Below, piece after piece: positions 22,334 through 33,204 of a stretch of 64,000 nucleotides of DNA. Under the pieces are notes generated by a model. The model did not search any database. It was not told the origin of the DNA and saw only the letters and a list, made by a program, of their open reading frames with translations. Each line of letters starts with the position of its first letter. Within the stretch, counting starts at the first letter, position 1. Location of the stretch: the NCBI RefSeq assembly GCF_030272615.1, contig NC_081409.1:20342260-20406259 (forward strand), given 5' to 3'. The translations under genes were made by a program, and so were the position numbers. Source of the DNA: Cryptomeria japonica (taxonomy: Eukaryota; Streptophyta; Pinopsida; Cupressales; Cupressaceae).

Positions 22334-23117
22334 TGTATATGGTGAAAATGGATAACAACAATGTTGAAAGACTAAATGAATTCAACCACAAAAACCCTAG
22401 CCTAACAACAACAAAAATCCACCATAACATGTGAAGATTACCTAAGACAATGCAAATCAAATGAAATCACAAAGATTATACCATCACATGTCCAATAGGG
22501 TTTGAATCTCCATTCTTCCTATCTCCATTGATCTTGTTTGATATATTTGCTCTCATATTTTATGTGTGCACAAGAGCTCAATAAAGAACGGAAGTGTTGT
22601 TGCAAGTAGGAACACATATGAAAGTGCAAAAGTGTAGTGTCATCAATTGATCAAGTAGTCAGGGTTTGATAATGAAGGAAGCATCTCCTTATATAGAAGA
22701 CACTATAAGAAATGGAGGGATAAGATTGAGAGGTGTAAAAGATAAATGGTCGGCTATGATTAAAGGGTAGGTAAAGGAAATAATAAAATAATGAGAGGAT
22801 AGGTAGTGTATGAATTAAGAGATGAATGACATGTATCATGGGTAGAAAAGGCTAATGAATTAATTAAATAAATAAAGATTTATTTAATTAATAGAATAAG
22901 TGGTATCAATTAAATAAATAAAATATTTATTTAATTTAAGAAAAGGGTAATTTAAATAAATAAAAGTATTTATTTAAATGAGAAATAAGGCTAAAAGAGG
23001 ATAAATGAATTAATTAAATAAATAAAGATTTATTTAATTAATAGAATAATTAGGCTTAAATAATTAAATAAATAAAGACATTTATTTAATTAGACTGGAC
23101 AATTTTAGGTGTCTACA
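22334..23117 (-). repeat. E6 3' LTR
   Basis: 784 bp, starting tgtatatgg and ending ggtgtctaca on the plus strand. It is the partner of 32416-33199 and related to 45151-45925 (E8). A TATA-like ttatata (22689-22695, minus orientation) lies in it. It is rich in ATTTAAT-type palindromes at 22858-23092. Confidence 0.92.
22858..23092. repeat. Cluster of five perfect or near-perfect AT palindromes in the E6 LTR
   Basis: Units such as ttaattaaataaa...tttatttaattaa each fold on themselves. Five occur in about 235 bp, separated by short unique spacers. The same cluster is in the 5' LTR (about 32938-33175) and in the E8 LTR (about 45667-45900). In element orientation they lie at the start of U3. Confidence 0.8.
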
Positions 23118-23136
23118 TTTTGCCCCTCTTTGAGAC
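23118..23136 (-). other. E6 polypurine tract
   Basis: The minus strand reads caaagaggggcaaaa directly before the LTR TGTAGACACC. The identical tract adjoins the E8 LTR. Confidence 0.85.
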
Positions 23137-23619
23137 AATGCAGCTTGTCGCATTGTTTCAAAAGAAGATAATATGAACTGATACAAAGTTGCCCCAAGAT
23201 GGGAATGATATGCCCCCTCGAGAGATTGGATTGAAATGTCTAGAAAGATTGCAGACAATCTCTCTATAAGAAAGAAAGGCTAGAAAGGAATGACTAGATA
23301 GAGTGACAGAGTCACGGGATAAAGAAGACTGACTCAGGCTAGGGCTAGGGCAATCTATAAGATAGACCATGAGGGGAATACATCCTCATTTTCATCCACA
23401 CATCTAAGAGCTCAAAGTGTAGAGAGAGAATAGAGCAGCAGCAATCAGCAGCGATGGCATTGGTACATAGATTCGATCGTGTTCGCCAATTTCAGAGGCC
23501 AGCCGATGCAGGAGAGCCGATAAGTACCACAAAACCTCTTTGTACTTTGTCGCATTAATTGTTGTCATAAATGCATGCTAGGTAGTGCAATAAATGAACT
23601 TTAGGATAATGTCAAAAAC

Positions 23620-23900
23620 ATGTAGGCACGTCTGCATTAGTGCCAGGCGTGTTGGCTAGGCATGTCTGTGTTTGTGCCAAGTGCATCTATGCTAGGGAAA
23701 GCGTATGTGCCAGATGCAAGTGCATTTGCATTGTGCAAGTGCATTTGTGAAATGTGGGCACGTCTATGCAGGACAGGCGCGTCTATGCAGAGCAGAGGCA
23801 CATTTGTGTATTTCAGGCACGTGTGTGCAGAGCAAGCGCATTTGTGCAGTCTGTAAGTGCATTTATGTCATGAAGGTGCATTTATGTCTTCAAGGTCAAA
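23620..23900 (+). repeat. Degenerate short repeats in the antisense-ORF intron (E6)
   Basis: Repeated phrases such as gcacgtctatgcagg, gcgcgtctatgcagagca and gtgcatttgtg recur about every 20-30 bases. E8 has only one or two such units at the same position (about 46420-46465), so the array expanded in E6 or contracted in E8. Confidence 0.6.
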
Positions 23901-24099
23901 TTGGAAGTTCTGTGATGAACATACACTGTCGATTGGGTAAGCCGCTGAGAGGATACACTCAAGAAGGTCCTCTAGGGAAGACTAGAATAGCAGATAGGGC
24001 TAGGTTTGACAATTCTGTGATAAAACATACGTTGCCAATTATGAAACTACTCAAAAGGATACACTCAAGCAGAGGCCCTAGGATAGGATAGATCAAGGC

Positions 24100-24358
24100 A
24101 CTTTGTGATGAATAGGGAGTACCAATAGGAGCAACACTATGTGATGAATAGGGATTGCAAATATGAGTAGTACTTTGTGATGAACAGGGAGTACCACTAG
24201 GATAGAAGCAACACTTTGTGATGAATAGTGAGTGTCACTGGGATAGATAGCAACACTTTGTGATGAATAGTGAGTGTCACTAGGAGTAACACTTTGTGAT
24301 GAACAGGGAGTACCACTAGGATAGAAGCAACACTTTGTGATGAACAGTGAGTGTCACT
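24100..24358 (+). repeat. Tandem array ctttgtgatgaacagggagt in E6
   Basis: Seven copies of a 20-base core (ctttgtgatgaacagggagt or variants) separated by variable 15-25 base stretches (accactaggatagaagcaac and similar). A homologous array of five to six copies is in E8. It lies in the inferred intron just before the PMD exon. Confidence 0.85.
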
Positions 24359-24850
24359 TTGACTGACATGATTGCTTTGGTTGAATGCAGGAGTACTTGC
24401 CTATGCTGGAGTCACAAGAGAGATTCCTCTCGATGCAAAGATTATGACTAGAGTTGACATTTGACAACAAATCAGCTATTGAAGTTATGGGTCTACGATA
24501 CATTCTGTATGTGCCTGAGTTTTAGGTGAACATGGGTTTGTTGACTGCACTTGCTAAGAGATGGCATTCTGAGACATGCACTTTTCATTTGCCAATGGGT
24601 GAGATGACAGTCACCTTGGAGGATGTTTACAAGATTCTGAGGATATCGATCGATGGAGAGCTGATACCCTATGATCAAGATGGAGATAGCAAGGCCTTGA
24701 GATGAGTGTTCTAGGATCTGGGACTGGAGATGAGGGCTGGACACGTGGCATGGGACATGATGACATAGACTAAATTGGCACTACCAGCAGTGCTAGGAGG
24801 AGTGATCAGTGGGTTCCTCTATCCAGACAGGGTGACATGAGGGTTGGTTG

Positions 24851-26507
24851 TGTAGCCATATGTATTTTGACATCATTGTATCATGACACTTATGATTATA
24901 TATATATGAGATTCATCCTTGTGGTAGCTATATCCATGTGTACCTATGTGATGAGATGTTTCATGATGTATGTTTCTATGTGATGGTTATGATATGTTTT
25001 ATGATGATGATTATGATATGGATGCAAATATGTACATAATGAAATGTAATATTTTTGTTCTTTTATGTTTTATATGTTATGCAAATGCAAATGTGAATGT
25101 ATGAAATGTCGATGAATATGATAATGCAAATAATTATTTACATGAATATGATCATGTAAGATGCGCTAACATGTGTTGTGTGTAGGATGTGATGCAATTT
25201 TGATATCTATATGTGTGTATGAAATGCTTAATATGTGGTAATGCAGGTGCAACTACATGAAATGTAGATATTTTTTGGTGTGTCATTATACTCAGTCATG
25301 TGATAGTAGGCTACACAAACTCAAGAAGGATGCTGGGGGTTAATCAAGAAATGGGGATGGAAGATAGAAGATATGAAAGTGGAAGAGCTTCTTTTGCGTT
25401 ATCATCATTGAACTTTATTATGGCAAAATAGGTTATGACAATCAAGGCATATGTTTGACCCAGAAAGTCATTGTACCCATTTGCATGGAGATAAGACAGT
25501 CACAAACAACGAATGCCCTAGTTCATACTAGACTCACAGCGTCCTCATATCCTTGGACAAGTCATAGCATTACTAAGAGACAATTCATAGATAGCAAAAG
25601 AAAAATAGGTGACGATACCCCATCCTCGCCTTTCTAGTCAAAGACATCCTGGAGATAGAATCTCTAGTCAAAGACATCTTGGAAAAGCTAAAAGACATGT
25701 CACCAAAAGATAAAATCAAAAAAGAAAACCAAGACTCGACACCAACATCCACTGTAGTCCTCAAGTTTAGTGTCTCTTGTCACTTGTATAAGTCTATTTG
25801 ATTGTGGTCACAATGTTTACTTTCACAAACTGATAGATAGCACTAAACCATAATGTTGTATGAGTCTGTTGAAAGATTTGATTTGTTGAACGTCCATTCT
25901 TGCTGTTGTGTCTCATCTGAAACTGACTAAATCCATGAAACCGATACTTTATTGCGGATTGGCGATGTAGATGTTGCTTTATTGCAGATTGTACGTGGAT
26001 AGACTGAAGAAAAATGGAAGAAACTTGTACTCCTTGAAACAGGCGATGCTCTCAATTCCACACCCATTACTAGACGTAGGATTTGTCTTAGCCATAGATA
26101 GGAGCTGATTTATTATGAATGGAAAGGGGTGAAAAGGAATGTTTATATTATGGGTGGCAAACCAATCTTGGGTAGATCAATAACAAGCCATGATGGGAAT
26201 GGGTAAGTTTATTATGAATGAATAGGTCGTGAGTGTGTGCAAAGTGAAAGGATGAGATGGAATCCTGAAGGAGGGAGGAGCAATGTCTCTACGTATGGCG
26301 CTGGTGACCTAGTTTTCACCATGGTACTTGCCCAGGGTGCCACCAAAGTGGTTTTCACTGTTGGACGAAATGTTTTTCTATTTTTTCAATTTTTTTGTGT
26401 TACAAGGCACCTGTTTTCCAAGTTTTCACCAAGTAACGATTTTTTATTTTTATGATTTTTTTGTATTTTTGATATTTTTGTATTTTGAATTAGGATACTC
26501 TGAAGAG
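24851..26507. other. E6 region between PMD exon and integrase remnant
   Basis: Non-coding as far as I can see, but homologous along its length to E8 47290-48886. Recognisable shared blocks include the gtgtcattatactcagtcat stretch, the ctcatatccttggacaagtc stretch and a ttgaaagatttgatttgttg block. Near the integrase end are two Gly/Thr-rich blocks around ccaccaaagtggttttcac. A further exon of the antisense ORF could be hidden here, but no convincing frame shared by E6 and E8 was found. Confidence 0.5.
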
Positions 26508-26770
26508 CTATGTGTAAAACCTATGAAGGTGCATGCTGTTGATAGGATCCTCCAAAGGTTCACCCTCTATGGTTGAGAGTTGATATGCACCAGATCCATA
26601 TGTTGTTGCGATGATGTAAGGACCAATCCAGTTTGGTTCGAACTTGCCCTTCTTCTCTCTGTCTTGCTGATTTTTAGGATTTTCTCTAAGAACCAAGACA
26701 CCCACCTCAAATGTCTGAGGCTTAACCTTATGATTGTAGTTGCAACGTTCCTTGACTGAATGATGTATAT
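26508..26770 (-). pseudogene. E6 integrase C-terminal remnant
   Basis: Encodes only the last part of a Tat integrase: NHKVKPQTFEVG, VLRENPKNQQDREKKGKFE, WIGPYI and the terminal MHLHRFYT. It matches the end of the E8 integrase (48887-49648). Upstream, homology stops at about 26755 and the frame enters unrelated sequence, marking one breakpoint of the pol replacement. No catalytic residue is present. Confidence 0.85.
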
Positions 26771-26987
26771 CTCGAGTGACTGTCTTCCTTGATGAAGAAA
26801 CTGAGATAGAATTACTAGTGTGTGGACTACATAGGCCCATATGCATGTCACCTAAAGAAGTTTGGGCATCCTTGATAATAAAGTCCTTCAAGGAAGCTCC
26901 ATTAAAGGTCCATGATGTATCACCAAAAGGGGATGGATGTGTGGAACAAGTGGATGAGTTATGAAGGCTTATGACTATGAAAAGAAG

Positions 26988-27503
26988 TCAAAGTAGGATA
27001 GCATGATGGAGACTTAGGATCAACATGTGTTCTTTTTTACTCGAAATAGTAGAACTTTTGCCCCCAGTTATTTTGATATTAGGGGAGATCAACTCTTGTT
27101 CCTTTTCTTTCATAGGATTTTTATCCTTGACTTTGATTTTTGTAGAGTCCAATAGCTTTTGATTTTGATTTGGACTAAAGGACTTCTCTTTATTTTTGAC
27201 TTTTAGATTTTTCTTTTCAAAGCTTGATTTTTTATTACCAATTAGTAAGGGCTTTTCTAATTCTTGTTGATCCAAGTCTAGGAGCAGAGTGGAAATGGAA
27301 TGAGTGGATGAAATGGTAAAGCTATGTGATTTCTCAAGAGGGTTGGCGATATGCTCAATAGATTCTTTGTTGGATCCACTCTTAGGACTATTGATATCAA
27401 GAGTTGCTTGCACCACTAGAGGAGATTTGCATTCAGACTCAGTAGCCACAACACTAGGTGGTTCACCCCCAATTCCTTGCAAATTGTTTGTAGGTTGTTC
27501 CTG
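26988..27503 (-). pseudogene. E6 unique in-frame extension of gag-protease
   Basis: About 165 codons continuing the gag-protease frame after a TGA at 27506-27504. It is rich in Ser, Lys, Glu, Asn and Leu (for example KNLKVKNKEKSFSPNQNQK), looks disordered, and has no recognisable domain. It occupies the place of the Gag C-terminus and pol in E8 and has no counterpart there. It ends at a TAG at 26990-26988. Between here and the integrase remnant (26771-26987) I see no coding. Origin unknown; it may be captured or highly diverged sequence. Confidence 0.55.
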
Positions 27504-30500
27504 TCAACTGAATACCTTAGGAGATAATGGGAGTTGATCAACATGAAAAATATACTCACCACATCCTAGGTCTTTAAACTTAAACTTTTCTTTGAGCTCT
27601 GTATGTTTTGATGTAGAAGCTTTCAATGATTCTGGATGCACATATGCTGATGATGGAATTGCTTCTCTATTGACTGGGATTGTTATTTCTGATCGAGGTC
27701 GCATATTGTTACAATATATGAATGGATTTGGATTTTCTTTGATGGTCACTTCAACTCCATTGTGTGGAAACTTGATACATCGATGATATGTAGATGGGAC
27801 TGCGCTCATTTCATGAATCCATGGGCATCCCAAGAGTATTTTGTATGTGAGTTCAAGGTCTAGGACTTGACAAACCACATCCTTTGTAACTGGCCCAACT
27901 CTAAGAGGCAAGGTGATTGTGCCCTTGGATGAGTTCTCTTCATCATCATATGCTTTGATGGTAATTTGGTTTGTAGCATTTACAGCTTTTTCAAAATATC
28001 CCAATTTCTTAAGAGTGTTCAATGTACAAATGTTGAGACCAGCTCCTCCATCTATCAAGACTCGTTTTATTCGAAGTTTGTGTATGAAGGCTTAAATGTG
28101 TAAAGGTGCATTATGTGGCTGACTTATGGAGGCGTCATCAGCTTCTGTGAATGTAAGGGAGTGTGAAATGGAAAGGTATCCCACCATGGCTTGAAACTAG
28201 TCCACATTCAAATCAGTGGAAATAGTAGTGTCTCTCAAGATTTTGTCAAGAATGGCTTTATGTGTGGGAAATATGCGTAAGAGCTCAAGGATGGAGATAA
28301 GAATGGGTGTCTTCCCTAACTGTTCTACAAGGTCATACTCAGGCTTGGTTGATGAGGAAGCAATGTTTTTAGCTGGAGCACCTTGCAAAGTGAATTTACC
28401 TCGATGAGTAGTGACATTACATTCAGATGTAGGTTCAAAACAAGATCCAATGCCTTTTAGGACAATCTTGGGTCTTTGGGTAGAATTCTCAGGTGTTTTG
28501 TCCTTGATGATAATGGTAGAGACATAATTGTCCATCCAAATGTGATTGATAGTTGAATCATAGTTATAAGATGCTCTAGTATAGTTGGTCTGGTCATCTA
28601 TGGCTTTAGCATTTCCTTTGTCATGTTTTGGGAATGGTTCCTTAAACATCTCATGTTCTTTATTTGATGAGTGTCCTTCAATCTCAATGTCACCTCTATC
28701 AATAAGATCTTGTATGATGTTCTTCAGTTGATGACAATTTCTTGTTTTATGACCCTTGCTTTTATGAATCACAATACTCATCATCATTCCACCAATTTGA
28801 TTTAACCTTTGTCTCATATGAGGAAAATCTGGAATTGTGACTATCTTGTTTGCCACTAGCTTTTTGAAAACTGATTCAAGTGGTTCTCCCAATGGGGTGT
28901 ACTTCCTTCGTGATTTGGAAGTTGTTTGAGTATTCACCTAATTGTTTGTAGAACTTAATCCATAAAAAATGATTTTGGATTGCACTGTATTGGCATCAAC
29001 AATGCCATCATTGACTGTGTTCTTTTTTTTATTCCAAAATCTTGGCTTATCTTTTCCTTTATAGTCATCTTTGTTTTCCTTGAATATCTTAATGACTCCT
29101 TGTTCAATTAGGACCTTCTCTATTGCTAAGCCTTTTTCAATGATGTCCTTAAAAGTGGACAAACAAGATTTTCTTAGATCATAACCAATGTCTTTGTTAA
29201 GATTTTGGATGAACATCTCTACCATTTGTTTTTGTGGAATTTCACAAGAGCATCTGCTAGCTAGATTCCTCCATCTTTGTAAAAAACATGAAAAAAACTC
29301 TCCATCGTTTTGCTTGGTGTTGCACAAGGTAGTGACTGATATGTCTGCCTCTATGTTGTATGAGAAATGTTGGATAAATGCCTCTACTAAGTCACCCCAT
29401 GACTTAATTCTAGGTGGAAGTTGGGAGAACCATTCTATAGCTTGATCACCTAAGCTTTGTGGGAATAATCTCATCAAATATGTCTCTTCTGCTGCTACCT
29501 CAATGCAAGCTGTGAAAAATTGTCTTATGTTTTCCTTAGGATCCCCTTTTCCTCTATACTTATCAAACATAGGTGTCACGAAATGTGTAGGAAATGGAGG
29601 CATTGGAATGCTCTTGTCAAATAGATAAGGACATATGTCTCTCATTGTGTAAGTTGGCTTCGGTGTATTTATGTCCTCCATTTTCTTTTGTAAATCCTTG
29701 ATTTGCAGTTCCAAATTGTTCTTAGGTGGAGATCAACTTCTTGGACCATACCCCATGCCTGAACCAACGGGTAGAGGAGGATCATGTTGCATATATAGAT
29801 GACATTGATCATACACATGTTCATATGGAGGAGGTCTATAGTGATGATGCATATATGGACCACCTGGTATAGAGTCATGTTGAGGAACGACATATTTGCT
29901 TTGTCCATGTATACCATACTCTATAGGAATGTCATGAGTTTGTTCTAGTGTGTTGCCCCCAAATTTGATGCAGGGTTTCCTTGTGTCCAAATTTTGAGCA
30001 TGCTTTTGAATATCCAATTGCTTTGGTGGTTGATCCTTAGCATTGGTATGTGATTGAGTATATTTTTCTGCATAAGACTTCCATAATAGTCTGCGAAGGT
30101 GAGTATCATATGCTTGACCATGTGTGTATGGGAACTTAGGTTTTTGAAACAAAGATGATGGTGATTCAAGCACAAGATGTGGTCCTCTATTGCCTCCACT
30201 ATTAGGCCTCTTGTGATCCATGTTGAGGTGAGGTTGTTGCAAACGTCAATTTTCCATTATTTGAGAAATGTCAAAATAATGAGGGATCTTGGCTCCACTT
30301 TGTGCCATCACTTGTAAGAAATATTGTCTATCTCTCCTCATTATTTCCTCAACCAATCGATTGAAACGGGGATCCATAATGGTATCTTCCACTTCTGCTA
30401 AATGTACTGAAATGTTGTCCATATTGTCATTGTGTGTATCATTGTTGTTTGTAGTGTCCATGTGCTCAACATTTGGAATGTTTCTTTAAGCATCCATGTC

Positions 30501-30623
30501 AAGTAATGTAGTATGATCAGAATTGAAAAAGATATCATTGTCAAACTCATAGGAACTCATGTTTGCGGACTCTTGAGCCTCTTTAGTTTCTCTCCTAGAT
30601 TTTTGGGAACGAGTTTCAACCAT
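27504..30623 (-). pseudogene. E6 Tat gag-protease
   Basis: Starts at ATG 30623 (MVETRSQKSRR) and stays in one frame to 27504. Retrotrans_gag core lies near 29620-29100 (FDKYRGKGDPKENIRQFF, QAIEWFSQLPP, FIQHFSYNIEADI). The RRKYTPLGEPLESVFKKL block is near 28900, followed by a degenerate knuckle-like region. Retropepsin-like sequence with IDGGAGLNICTL is near 28050, then LGCPWIHEM and KFPHNGVEVT. In-frame stops lie near 30494, 30246, 29733, 28938, 28197, 28083 and 27504. The stops at 28938 and 28197 align with CAG codons in E8. Protease would process Gag-Pol, and Gag forms the particle. The copy is dead, but no frameshift was found. Confidence 0.9.
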
Positions 30624-32415
30624 GAACTAGGTATTGACCGAGATGTTTGAGACTAGATGAAAATGGAAAGAGTATGGAAGACCAAGAGTTGGATGGAATG
30701 TAAATGAATTTGAGGTTTACCTGCAATGTCCAAAGTGTAAGACCGAGTATGTATGTGGTAGAGTAGGTGTGACTTCCAAAGAGATGATAGTTTCTCTTAA
30801 TGAGGTAAGTTGACCTTGACTCTAAGTAAGACCAAATGAGACCCAAAGGTGATAGACCTTGATGAGGGACCACTTAGCAAAATGTTGTATGTAATATGTT
30901 GACAAAGTATGATGAGGACAAGCAAGTGACCTTTTGACTCAAGTTTAGACAATTGTGAATGTAATGCAAGGTATAAAGCAATGATGAACTTTGTGAGACC
31001 CAAAGGTAGGTTGAATGCTAGATGAAAACCTAGAGAAATAACCTAGGAAGCTCAAGAATTCTGAAACTGATTGCTCTTGTTTGTTGGACTGTAAATTTTT
31101 CCAATTTGTGAAGTTGTTTATTGTGACCAAATCTGAATTTTTTGACTGTTTTTGTGACAAGATGACACAAAGTTGGTGAGGACTCAATGTTTGTAAGTGT
31201 TTAGACTCAAAATGACTCAAAGAAAGTGTGTTGTTTGATGTAAAATTGTTTTGCATACACTTGAAGACAAAAAAGACACAATGTTTTGATGTTTGATCTT
31301 GAATGTTTGATTGTTCAAAATAAGAAAAACACAATTCTTATGGTTGGCCAGGACAATAGTTGTTGATTCCCACATGAGGCTATGCAATTCAGAATGGATA
31401 CTTAGATGCTTGACCCCACTAGCTCCACCCTCAGCACTCACTTCTCGGGAAAGCCAAGCATCAGTCCCCATGAAAACTTCTCATGATGAACTTTATATCT
31501 CTACTAAGAACCATATGTGTGTGGGCCACTCCAAAGGTCCGACCTCCTGCCCCAACAACTAGAAGGATTTTGGCTTCTAAAACAAAATGGTGCTAGTAAG
31601 GGCATCCGCTCGTGTGGCCATACATGCGGCACTTTCAACTCTGTAAATACAGAAGGCTCCCAACCGGTAGGGGTTATACCCTACAACTGATCAAATAAAT
31701 TTGATCAAATGGGTTTATGGGGAGACATAGTGTCATTATGTACTAATCAACACACGTTATCCATAGTTTTCACCATGGATACAGTTGTTTATAGTGGTTC
31801 GGAAGAGGTGGGCTTTCCTCGCTACCACTTGGGTCATTCTCTCCTCACTAGTAGTCCTAATGACCACACGAGGAGACAGGTCCTCTAAAGATTAAACAAA
31901 AAGAGCCTATTGCCCAAGACACAAAGGACACTGGTTCAATTTTAGTGCACCAATTGAAGTGTTTGATAATCTATGAAAACAAGGCACACAATAAAGATCA
32001 AAAGAAAATCCTTGTCAAGGTCCTGCAACAAAGATTTGTTAGATTGTTTCAAATGATCGCCCCTTCCTACAAGCACACAAGTTAGGTAAATTTTAGATCC
32101 AAAAAACTTTGTGAAATAGGGGCTTCAACATTGTGTTTTGTTGACCAATTCAAATATCTGATTCATCATAAAAAAAGACCACCTGTAAAATTTCAAGAGA
32201 TTTCCAGAAATGTAAAAAAATCCAAAAAAATTGCTAATTGGCTCCAAAAATTAATTTTTTTATGAAAAATCATATAAAATTCAAAATCAATCCAAAAAAT
32301 CTGAAATTTTTACTTGACACTCTTGATGATCTTCCAAACCTGCATAAAAAAATTCCTTGATCCAAAAAATCTGAAATTTTTACTGAACCCCTATAATAAT
32401 TTTCCTGATCATAAA
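30624..32415 (-). other. E6 5' leader
   Basis: About 1.8 kb between the 5' LTR and the gag ATG. No protein-coding frame is convincing. It contains a duplicated aaaaaatctgaaatttttac block (about 32295-32315 and 32364-32384) close to the LTR. A GC-richer patch near 31380-31680 includes ctcccaaccggtaggggtta. The bases next to the LTR do not resemble a standard primer-binding site. Confidence 0.6.
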
Positions 32416-33199
32416 TGTATATGGTGAAAATGGATAACAACAATGTTGAAAGACTAAATGAATTCAACCACAAAAACCCTAGCCTAACAACAACAAAAAT
32501 CCACCATAACATGTGAAGATTACCTAAGACAATGCAAATCAAATGAAATCACAAAGATTATACCATCACATGTCCAATAGGGTTTGAATCTCCATTCTTC
32601 CTATCTCCATTGATCTTGCTTGATATATTTGCTCTCAGATTTTATGTGTGCACAAAAGCTCAACAAAGAATGGAAGTGTGGTTGCAAGTAGGATCGCATA
32701 TGAAAGTGCAAAGGCATAGTGTCATCAATTGATCAAGTAGTCAGGGTTTGATAATGAAGGAAGCATCTCCTTATATAGAAGACACTATAAGAAATGGAGG
32801 GATAAGATTGAGAGGTGTAAAAGATAAATGATCGGCTATGATTAAAGGGTAGGGAAAGGAAATAATAAAATAATGAGAGGGTAGGTAGTGTATGAATTAA
32901 GAGATGAATTACATGTGTCATGGGTAGAAAAGGATAATGAATTAATTAAATAAATAAAGATTTATTTAATTAATAGAAGAAGTGAGATCAATTAAATAAA
33001 TAAAATATTTATTTAATTTAGGAAAAGGGTAATTTAAATAAATAAATGTATTTATTTAAATGAGAAATAAGGCTAGAAGAGGATAAATGAATTAATTAGA
33101 TAAATAAAGATTTATTTAATTAATAGAAGAATTAGGCTTAAATAATTAAATAAATAAAGATATTTATTTAATTAGACTGGACAATTTTAGGTGTCTACA
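32416..33199 (-). repeat. E6 5' LTR
   Basis: 784 bp, the same length as its partner at 22334-23117 and aligned throughout, with scattered substitutions. A TATA-like ttatata (minus orientation) lies at 32771-32777. It is followed by the target duplication atagg at 33200. Confidence 0.92.
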
Positions 33200-33204
33200 A
33201 TAGG

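Larger units (their letters stand above)
23454..24850 (+). pseudogene. E6 antisense plant-mobile-domain ORF, two apparent exons
   Basis: Runs opposite to gag. Exon 1 at 23454 encodes about 22 residues (MALVHRFDRVRQFQRP). At 23519 the expected donor gt reads at (CCG-ataagt), while E8 keeps gtgagt at the same place. After an intron of about 870 bp the acceptor ttgaatgcag ends at 24390. Exon 2 starts GAGTACTTGCC and carries LYVPEF.VNMGLLTALAKRW, TFHLPMGEMTVTLEDVY and IDGELIPYDQDGD, which I recognise as plant mobile domain (PMD) motifs. Stops within exon 2 and the lost donor make it non-functional. Extra antisense ORFs between integrase and 3' LTR are known for plant Ty3/gypsy elements. The role is unknown. 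The end is approximate. Confidence 0.65.
22334..33199 (-). mobile_element. E6: Tat-lineage gypsy derivative with pol replaced
   Basis: Perfect 5-bp target duplication atagg (22329-22333 and 33200-33204). Both LTRs are 784 bp. Reading the minus strand: 1.8-kb leader, gag-protease (30623-27504), a unique in-frame extension (27503-26988), then only the last part of integrase (about 26755-26508). The 3' region carries an antisense plant-mobile-domain ORF, followed by a PPT. RT, both RNase H domains and most of integrase are absent, so it is non-autonomous. E8 is a relative with pol retained. No recognisable TGG-type primer-binding site follows the 5' LTR (the minus strand reads tttatgatcagg). Confidence 0.9.

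Noticed and set aside
24100-24358. CRISPR-like pattern: a 20-base repeat with unlike spacers (also at 46577-46806)
   Set aside because: It lies inside plant retrotransposons, the repeats are degenerate, spacers are partly similar to each other, and there are no cas genes. It is a minisatellite.
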